NCBI GenBank assembly: GCA_964549785.1 | Contig: CAZJXA010000177.1 | Span: forward strand, 1-6,974 | Length of the DNA: 6,974 bases | DNA from: JBEIUO01 sp964549785 | GTDB taxonomy: Bacteria; Planctomycetota; Phycisphaerae; Phycisphaerales; UBA1924 | Reading direction: 5' to 3' | Position numbers and translations under genes: made by a program | In this document: piece by piece, positions 1 to 4,694 of the stretch | Layout: each line of letters opens with the position of its first letter | Numbering within the stretch: position 1 is the first letter of the stretch | Notes under the pieces: model-generated | The model's input: only the letters and a program-made list of their open reading frames with translations | What the model was told of the DNA's origin: nothing | Database searches by the model: none

Positions 1-20
1 GACCCGGGGGTTCATTCAAA

Positions 21-94
<74 letters not shown>

Positions 95-104
95 ATCAGG
101 GGCG

Positions 105-133
105 ACTCTAGGAGCGGTGGGCGTGGGGGTCAA
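105..133 (-). promoter_or_regulatory. Sigma70-type promoter of the initiator tRNA gene
   Basis: On the minus strand a -35 box TTGACC (133 to 128) is followed, after exactly 17 bases, by a -10 box TAGAGT (110 to 105). The expected start of transcription falls only about 3 to 4 bases before the first base of the mature tRNA, so the 5' leader would be very short. Box quality, ideal spacing and position together make this convincing. Confidence 0.75.
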
Positions 134-211
134 GATAAATGCGTGAAGGGCAAACCACCCAAGTCCGCAACCGGCCCAGAGCCAGTTTACGGGACGCCTC
201 CTTGGCCTCAT

Positions 212-625
212 TCAGCCGTCTAAAAAGCGTGCGCGGAGTTCCGGCGTGGGCATCATGCACGCCGCGCGTTTGCCGAACCACCGGTACCGGTTGCGCGCCA
301 CCGTGGAGTACAGCGCATCGCGCAGTGGCCGCGGGACCATCAGCCCGGCCGCGGCGAGCGACCAAGGGAATCCGAGCCCCCGAGCGATCTCAATCGCCGC
401 GTTCGAGCGGGTGTACATTCGACCGCCATCGATGAGAACAACGCTGTCGGGGATTCCCCCCGATGGTGCAGCCGCAGCGAGCGCTGCGCGACCGGCGGGG
501 GATTGAAGGGAAGCGAACCGAAAAACGTCACGGCGGTCGTGACGGATGATCCATGCCACGCTGGCATTGCAGAGGTTGCATACGCCGTCGAAGAGGATCA
601 GCGGGTGGGAGCGGTTCGCGGGCAT
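212..625 (-). CDS. DCC-family (DUF393) thiol-disulfide oxidoreductase-like protein
   Basis: A 137-residue protein of the DUF393/DCC family (YuxK-like). The family signature is near the N-terminus: LFDGVCNLCN at residues 11-20, with D13, C16 and C19 forming the DxxCxxC motif. Members are predicted to have a thioredoxin-like fold and thiol-disulfide redox activity, but the substrate is generally unknown. A run similar to FRFASLQS (35-42) and a stretch with SNAAIEIARGLG (74-85) are also typical. A further cysteine, C123, lies before the C-terminal RARF segment. Length is normal for the family and there is no signal peptide, so the protein is probably cytoplasmic. The start is the ATG at 623-625, which places the motif at the usual distance; no good Shine-Dalgarno sequence is visible. 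It diverges from the DUF72 gene. Family call firm, function uncertain. Confidence 0.9.
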   Translation of the reverse strand: MPANRSHPLILFDGVCNLCNASVAWIIRHDRRDVFRFASLQSPAGRAALAAAAPSGGIPDSVVLIDGGRMYTRSNAAIEIARGLGFPWSLAAAGLMVPRPLRDALYSTVARNRYRWFGKRAACMMPTPELRARFLDG

Positions 626-683
626 CGGTCGCCCAAGCGTACGGGAAAATTGGAGCGGGGGGCGGCGGATGAGCGTGGGTACG

Positions 684-700
684 GAAGGCCCTGAAGGCCC
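684..700. repeat. Tandem direct repeat GAAGGCCC-T-GAAGGCCC between divergent genes
   Basis: Two exact copies of GAAGGCCC are separated by a single T, giving a 9-base period, in the 180-base gap between the DUF393 and DUF72 starts. It could be an operator half-site pair or chance in GC-rich DNA. Apart from this and the weak promoter near 771, the rest of the gap (626-805) shows nothing that I can assign. Confidence 0.3.
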
Positions 701-770
701 GGCGACGCGCGGCCATCACTATTCTTCCGGATCTCTGATCGCGAGCACCAACCCCGGCAACTGTGGCTCT

Positions 771-798
771 TTGAGGACGCTGCGCCTCCGCCGAAAAT
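771..798 (+). promoter_or_regulatory. Possible promoter giving a leaderless DUF72 mRNA
   Basis: TTGAGG at 771-776 and GAAAAT at 793-798 are separated by 16 bases, each matching the sigma70 consensus at four of six positions. The transcription start predicted from this -10 box falls at about 805-806, on the GTG start codon of the DUF72 gene, which has no Shine-Dalgarno sequence. The boxes are weak, so this is tentative. Confidence 0.3.
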
Positions 799-805
799 AG
801 CACCC

Positions 806-1822
806 GTGCCCCGGCCGTCCGAGATTGCCGAAGCTGCGGCCGCGCTTTCTCCGCTCGTGCGCCTGGGCACAAGTTCATGGACGTTCCCTGGCTGGGACGG
901 GCTGGTGTATAGCGCGCTCCACACCCAGGCCGAACTCGCCTGCCAAGGCCTGACCTCGTACGCCTCGCACCCGCTGATGCGAACCGTCGGCCTCGACCGC
1001 GCTTTCTATCGCCCGCTGGGCGAAGACCTGTACCGCGATCTCGCTTCGCAGGTGCCCGCCGATTTTCGCTTTCTCGTGAAGGCGTATCAGGGGATCACCC
1101 GCCCGACCGCGGACGAGCGGGGCCGCACGCACGGCGATACGGCCGCCCCCGGTCGCTCCCGGGCGAACCCGCTCTTTCTGGACGCCGACTACGCGATCGA
1201 CCACGTGGTCGGTCCGGCGACAGGCGGTTTGGGGGGCGCGCTGGGTCCGGTTCTTTTTCAGTTTCCGCCGCTGGAGTTTGGCCCCCGCACCGCGTTGGAG
1301 GGCATTCCGGCGTTCCTGGATCGCGTCGCCGAGTTCTTGGCCCGAATGCCGCGCGGACCGGTGATCGCGGTCGAGGTTCGTAACGCCGAAATCCTGCGGG
1401 ATCACGCGGGTCACTACGCGGCGGCGCTTCGTGCGGGCCGTGCCGTTCACAGTTTCGCTGGGCACCCGGCGATGCCGCCGATCGCCGATCAGGCCGCCGC
1501 GCTGATGGCGGCGGGAACCGACCTGACGACCTCACCGCTCTGCGTTCGGTGGCTCCTGCGGCGCGATCAGACGTACGGCGGTGCCAAAGACCGGTACCAC
1601 CCGTTCAACGCCATCATCGACGATGACACCCCGGCCCGGCTCGGGGTCGCCGAACTGGTCAAGTTCGTGACGCTCGCCGGCCGACCGTCGTACGTCATTG
1701 TCAACAACAAAGCCGAAGGAAGCGCCCCGCTCTCGATCGAGCGGCTCGCGCAGCACCTGGTGCGGCAGCGGGACCGGGATGACCGGTCGGCGGGCGTTCA
1801 ATCGCCCCGGCGAGATTCCTGA
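806..1822 (+). CDS. DUF72 (YecE-like) family TIM-barrel protein
   Basis: A 338-residue protein of the DUF72 family, whose members are predicted TIM-barrel proteins of unknown biochemical role. Visible family features are the N-terminal strand with GTSSW (residues 21-25) followed by FPGW; FRFLVKAYQGITRP (88-100), the strand carrying the conserved K; PVLFQFPP (148-155); and VIAVEVRN (186-193). Near the end comes SYVIVNNKAEGSAPLS (295-310), which corresponds to the conserved asparagine-rich C-terminal strand. It is longer than E. coli YecE (about 270 residues), mainly through loops around 100-145 and a C-terminal tail rich in R and D. The start chosen is GTG at 806: it precedes the first barrel strand by about 18 residues, and no other ATG, GTG or TTG lies close upstream in frame. 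No signal peptide, so probably cytoplasmic. No terminator is evident after it. Substrate unknown. Confidence 0.9.
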   Translation: MPRPSEIAEAAAALSPLVRLGTSSWTFPGWDGLVYSALHTQAELACQGLTSYASHPLMRTVGLDRAFYRPLGEDLYRDLASQVPADFRFLVKAYQGITRPTADERGRTHGDTAAPGRSRANPLFLDADYAIDHVVGPATGGLGGALGPVLFQFPPLEFGPRTALEGIPAFLDRVAEFLARMPRGPVIAVEVRNAEILRDHAGHYAAALRAGRAVHSFAGHPAMPPIADQAAALMAAGTDLTTSPLCVRWLLRRDQTYGGAKDRYHPFNAIIDDDTPARLGVAELVKFVTLAGRPSYVIVNNKAEGSAPLSIERLAQHLVRQRDRDDRSAGVQSPRRDS

Positions 1823-1955
1823 ATCTGCTTTCCGGACCGCGTCGAACACCAGAGTATCACGGGGATCGGTTTTGGCTGTCCCATTCCGGCGTTTTCGGTT
1901 GGGCGATTCCGTGACAGCATCGCGCAGCGGTCGTCATCCGGCGCTGCGACCCATC

Positions 1956-1959
1956 GGAG
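1956..1959 (+). promoter_or_regulatory. Ribosome binding site of the fasciclin gene
   Basis: GGAG lies 9 bases before the ATG at 1969 and supports that start. In the rest of the 146-base gap (1823-1968) I find no clear terminator or sigma70 promoter, so a promoter for an alternative sigma factor is possible here. Confidence 0.6.
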
Positions 1960-1968
1960 TACCCAAGT

Positions 1969-2919
1969 ATGAACGGAATCCTTGTTCCCGCCCTGTCCGC
2001 TGCGCTCCTCGTCATTGCATCCGGCGGCACCGCGTCCGCGCAGTGTGCCGCATCGGCGAGGGCCGATCACGAAGTCCAGTCCGCCGCGCTGGCCCGCCAT
2101 GCCGGGCCGGACCTCGTCGACACCGCTGTCGCCGCCGGCAAGTTCAACACACTGGCCGCCGCGCTCACCGCCGCTGGATTGGTGGATACGCTGAAGGGTG
2201 ACGGTCCCTTTACCGTGTTTGCGCCGACGGACGAGGCCTTTGCGAAGTTGCCAAAGGGCACGGTTGAGACGCTCCTCAAGCCTGAGAACAAGGAGAAGTT
2301 GAAGGCGATCCTGCTCTACCACGTCGCCGCGGGTCAGGTTCTCGCGAAGGATGTCGCGACCATGCCCCTTCCCACGATCAACGGCCAGCGGGCTGAGGTC
2401 GTGGTGAAGAGCGGGAAGGTCATGATCGACAAGGCGACGGTCACGCAGACGGACGTCGTGGCGGGGAACGGGGTGATTCACATCATCGACACCGTCCTTA
2501 TGCCGAGCGACAAGACGATTGTCGAGACCGCAGTGGCCGCGGGCAATTTCAAGACGCTGGCCCGTTTGCTGGAGCACGCCGAACTTGTGGAAGCCCTGCA
2601 GGGTGCCGGTCCGTTCACCGTCTTTGCCCCGACCGACGAGGCCTTCGCGAAGTTGCCGAAAGAGACTGTTGAGAGCCTCCTCAAGCCCGAGAACAAGGCC
2701 ACACTGGCCGGCATCCTGACCTACCACGTCGTGCCGGGCCGGATCTTTTCCGACGCGGCCGCGAAGGGGGCCTCCGCCAAGACGCTCCAAGGGACCGAGG
2801 TTCATACTTTGCTGAAGGACGGCAAAGTGCGGGTCGGCAACGCGACCGTGGTCTCCGCCGACATCGATGCGGGCAACGGCGTTATTCACGCGATCGACAC
2901 CGTCCTTATGCCCAAGTGA
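1969..2919 (+). CDS. Secreted protein with two fasciclin (FAS1) domains
   Basis: A 316-residue exported protein. Residues 1-24 form a signal peptide with a hydrophobic core (ILVPALSAALLVIA) and a signal peptidase I site ASA|Q. Two FAS1 domains follow. The first (about 48-179) has the H1 motif GPFTVFAPTDEAF (79-91), the YH motif LLYHVAAG (115-122) and the H2 motif GNGVIHIIDTVLMP (166-179). The second (about 182-315) has the same motifs at 214-226, 250-257 and 302-315. FAS1 domains mediate adhesion or interactions at the cell surface; no enzyme activity is expected. A Cys sits at position 26, but the residues before it (S-A-Q) do not fit a lipobox, so the mature protein should be free rather than lipidated. 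The downstream sigma/anti-sigma pair suggests regulation like that of mycobacterial MPT70/MPT83, which are FAS1 proteins under SigK-RskA control. A strong hairpin terminates the gene. Confidence 0.95.
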   Translation: MNGILVPALSAALLVIASGGTASAQCAASARADHEVQSAALARHAGPDLVDTAVAAGKFNTLAAALTAAGLVDTLKGDGPFTVFAPTDEAFAKLPKGTVETLLKPENKEKLKAILLYHVAAGQVLAKDVATMPLPTINGQRAEVVVKSGKVMIDKATVTQTDVVAGNGVIHIIDTVLMPSDKTIVETAVAAGNFKTLARLLEHAELVEALQGAGPFTVFAPTDEAFAKLPKETVESLLKPENKATLAGILTYHVVPGRIFSDAAAKGASAKTLQGTEVHTLLKDGKVRVGNATVVSADIDAGNGVIHAIDTVLMPK

Positions 2920-2925
2920 GATATC
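2203..2925 (+). repeat. Internal duplication encoding the two FAS1 domains
   Basis: The two domain-coding halves remain similar at DNA level. The H1 region starting at 2203 recurs at 2608, an offset of 405 bases (135 codons), with mostly third-position differences. GACGAGGCCTT and GCGAAGTTGCC occur in both copies. The end of each domain contains the identical GACACCGTCCTTATGCC, near 2488 and 2896. This points to a fairly recent or gene-converted intragenic duplication. Confidence 0.8.
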
Positions 2926-2931
2926 CACAAC

Positions 2932-2965
2932 CCCGTCGGCACGCGCCGCGTGCCGACGGGAATTT
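2932..2965 (+). terminator. Hairpin terminator after the fasciclin gene
   Basis: CCCGTCGGCACGC (2932-2944) pairs perfectly with GCGTGCCGACGGG (2948-2960) across a 3-base loop, giving a 13-bp GC-rich stem 13 bases after the fasciclin stop codon. The trailing tract is only AATTT, so termination may be partial or the hairpin may protect the 3' end of the mRNA. It also argues against sigma-factor starts upstream of it. Confidence 0.75.
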
Positions 2966-2981
2966 GACCCCCATGCCGGGT

Positions 2982-2988
2982 GGGAGAG
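2982..2988 (+). promoter_or_regulatory. Ribosome binding site deciding the sigma-factor start
   Basis: GGGAGAG ends 8 bases before the ATG at 2997. The other candidate starts in this frame (2916, 2973, 3009, GTG 3054, TTG 3111) have no comparable site, and 2916 and 2973 lie before or immediately after the terminator hairpin. Confidence 0.45.
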
Positions 2989-2996
2989 CGTCGTCT

Positions 2997-3821
2997 ATGG
3001 CGTTCGCCATGAATCCAGTTCGCACATCAGCGGCCGCAGAGGGAAACGGAGGCGTGCGAGGATCGAAAGATCGTCCGGGCTACGCTTGCCTTCCCAATCC
3101 GAGTTCGGCATTGGGTTCGGCGGCCGAGGCAGTCGGGCCGGAAGGAACCTCGGTCTGCCCGGGGTGCGGAAGGAACGAGTTTCTTGCCCCGAACCAAAGC
3201 GGCTCGCGGCGACGGAGATCGCGTATTTCTTCGGACGGCCTGCTCCATCGTGTGGCCACGGGCGACCAGGAGGCGGTACGCCTGTGCATTGCGCGGTATG
3301 GCGGCTTGGTGTGGTCGCTGGCCCGACGTGTCGGGCTGTCCGACGCCGAGTCCGAGGACGCGATGCAGGAGGTCTTTACGTCCATCTGGCAGAACGCCGG
3401 GCGCTACGACTCGTCGATCGCTTCGGAAACTGCGTTTGTCGCGACGATCGCCCGGCGTCGGCTGATTGATCGACGCCGAAAGGTCGGGCGGCGACCCGTC
3501 GCCGCGTCCCTCACGGAAGAGATCACCGGGGGCCCGTCGGCCGCGCCGGCCGGGCCTGTCGAGGCGGAGGAGACTTCGAAGAAGGCCGTGAGCGCGCTCA
3601 CGAGGTTGTCCGACGAACAGCAGCGGGTGCTGCGGCTGTCCGTCTACGAAGGATTGTCCCATGAACTGATTTCGCGGGCCACGGGGTTGCCGTTGGGCAC
3701 CGTGAAGACTCATGCCCGTCGCGGGCTGATTCGTCTGCGGGCGCTCTTGGCCGCGGATGAGGCGGAGGACGGCGAAGCGACGGACCGTGACCGATCACGG
3801 GCTTCGGAGGTTGGCGCATGA
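2997..3821 (+). CDS. ECF-type RNA polymerase sigma factor with an N-terminal extension
   Basis: An extracytoplasmic-function sigma70-family protein of 274 residues from the chosen ATG. Region 2 covers about residues 82-161, from LLHRVATGDQEAV through DAMQEVFTSIWQ to IARRRLIDRRRK; it binds the -10 element and core polymerase. Region 4 covers about 198-251, with LSDEQQRVLRLSVYEGLS and the helix-turn-helix core LPLGTVKTHARRGLIRLR for the -35 element. The linker is rich in A, E and P. Most ECF factors begin 5-20 residues before region 2; this one has about 80 extra residues, containing CPGC at 54-57 and little recognisable structure. The true start could be later (GTG 3054, TTG 3111). The same frame is open back to 2916, but that start overlaps the fasciclin gene and lies before its terminator. 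The stop overlaps the anti-sigma start as ATGA. By arrangement it resembles SigK-type factors paired with RskA; target promoters are unknown. Confidence 0.9.
   Translation: MAFAMNPVRTSAAAEGNGGVRGSKDRPGYACLPNPSSALGSAAEAVGPEGTSVCPGCGRNEFLAPNQSGSRRRRSRISSDGLLHRVATGDQEAVRLCIARYGGLVWSLARRVGLSDAESEDAMQEVFTSIWQNAGRYDSSIASETAFVATIARRRLIDRRRKVGRRPVAASLTEEITGGPSAAPAGPVEAEETSKKAVSALTRLSDEQQRVLRLSVYEGLSHELISRATGLPLGTVKTHARRGLIRLRALLAADEAEDGEATDRDRSRASEVGA
3806..3810 (+). promoter_or_regulatory. Ribosome binding site of the anti-sigma gene
   Basis: GGAGG lies 7 bases before the ATG at 3818, inside the end of the sigma gene. It is the best Shine-Dalgarno site in the window. With the ATGA overlap it supports coupled, stoichiometric production of sigma and anti-sigma factor. 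Confidence 0.8.
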
Positions 3822-4663
3822 CAACCCATCCTCCGACTCTCTCCGTCCGAGACGACCGCTTTGACGAATTGCGGGCGGCGTACGCGCTGGACGACATGTC
3901 CCCGGCGGAGTCCGAAGAACTCGCGAATCTCTTGGCGGATGAGCACGACGATGATTCCTTTGACCGTGCCGCCGTGTGCGTCTTCCTCGCTCACGAAGCG
4001 TCGACGGGGTCGGCTCCGATGCCGGAGTCGGTCTCCAAAATGCTGGCGGCTACGGCGGTTGGTTGGTGCGCCGCCCGAACGACCGGACTCGGGGCTGCCG
4101 CTGAGGCGGATCGGGTTCGCCACACCCAACCCGATTCCGATCCGACCGAACGGTTTCGTCATCGGCGGAGGTGGCGAGTTCCGACCGCTTTGGCAGCAAT
4201 GGCGTTCGTGCTGGCGGCCCTTCTTGCTGCGGTGTGGCCGGCCGTGTGGGGCGGTGGTGGGGGCGACTTTGTTGTGGAAAGGGCCGGTCTGGTCAATTCG
4301 GCGGCAGACCTTGTGAGGTGGCAGTGGTCGGGCTGGGACAACCCGGCGATGGACGGGGTGTCGGGTGATGTCGTGTGGAGCGACGATCGACAGCGCGGAT
4401 ATTTGTCGCTCAAGGGGTTGCCCGCGAACGACCCGACGGTGGAGCAATATCAGTTGTGGATCGTTGATGCGCGACGGGGCTTGGGTGCCCGGTTCAGCGG
4501 CGGCGTTTTCAACGTGAGTGGGTCGGGTGAGGTTGTGGTGCCGATCCGGAGCGAGCTGAAGGTGGACCGCCCGCAGTTGTTCGCGGTGACGGTCGAAAAG
4601 CCGGGCGGCACCGGGATTTCCGATATGACCCGGCGGGCGGTGCTGGCGAAACGACCGGGATGA
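3818..4663 (+). CDS. RskA-like membrane anti-sigma factor
   Basis: A 281-residue single-pass membrane protein. The cytoplasmic N-terminal part (about 14-60) has the helical pattern of anti-sigma domains, including ELRAAYALDDMSPAESEELA, and lacks the HxxxCxxC zinc motif, as in RskA. A basic stretch RHRRRWR (114-120) precedes one transmembrane helix (about 121-144). Outside lies the RskA C-terminal domain (about 160-281), with SLKGLPAND (197-205), YQLWIVDAR (211-219), FSGGVF (226-231) and FAVTVEKPGG (255-264). Proteins of this family hold their sigma factor inactive at the membrane until regulated proteolysis releases it. The 4-base overlap with the ECF gene makes that sigma factor the partner. 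What signal the outer domain senses cannot be read from the sequence. Long acidic and glycine-rich linkers lie on either side of the domains. Confidence 0.88.
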   Translation: MTTHPPTLSVRDDRFDELRAAYALDDMSPAESEELANLLADEHDDDSFDRAAVCVFLAHEASTGSAPMPESVSKMLAATAVGWCAARTTGLGAAAEADRVRHTQPDSDPTERFRHRRRWRVPTALAAMAFVLAALLAAVWPAVWGGGGGDFVVERAGLVNSAADLVRWQWSGWDNPAMDGVSGDVVWSDDRQRGYLSLKGLPANDPTVEQYQLWIVDARRGLGARFSGGVFNVSGSGEVVVPIRSELKVDRPQLFAVTVEKPGGTGISDMTRRAVLAKRPG

Positions 4664-4694
4664 CGCGTACGCGATGCGGGCTGAACACGCCCGC
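4664..4694 (+). other. Palindrome and short stem-loop between the anti-sigma and ferredoxin genes
   Basis: CGCGTACGCG at 4664-4673 is a perfect 10-base palindrome filling the gap after the anti-sigma stop codon. GCGGGC (4676-4681) pairs with GCCCGC (4689-4694) across 7 bases. No T tract follows, so neither looks like a terminator. They could affect translation of the next gene or be chance in GC-rich DNA. Confidence 0.3.

Noticed and set aside
1811..1830. Inverted repeat AGATTC/GAATCT at the end of the DUF72 gene as a terminator
   Set aside because: Only 6 bp with a 2-base loop, and no following T tract. It overlaps the stop codon and is too weak to call.
1860..1968. SigK-like promoter (CCATCC-type -35 with CGTT-type -10) upstream of the fasciclin gene
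   Set aside because: CCATTC (1881) and CATCC (1935) occur, but no matching -10 element lies at the right distance. The target promoter cannot be assigned by eye.
2032..2046. Lipobox at the fasciclin signal peptide (Cys at residue 26)
   Set aside because: The residues before the Cys are S-A-Q. Glutamine at -1 does not fit a lipobox, while ASA|Q is a good signal peptidase I site.
1798..2928. Long open frame on the minus strand opposite the fasciclin gene (376 codons)
   Set aside because: It mirrors the fasciclin gene, has low-complexity H/G/R/D-rich content with no recognisable domain, and repeats itself only because the FAS1 domains repeat. The forward frame has a signal peptide and clear FAS1 motifs.
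2916..2996. Sigma-factor start at ATG 2916 overlapping the fasciclin stop codon
   Set aside because: Translation from there would run through the terminator hairpin, and no ribosome site precedes it; the ATG at 2997 has one.
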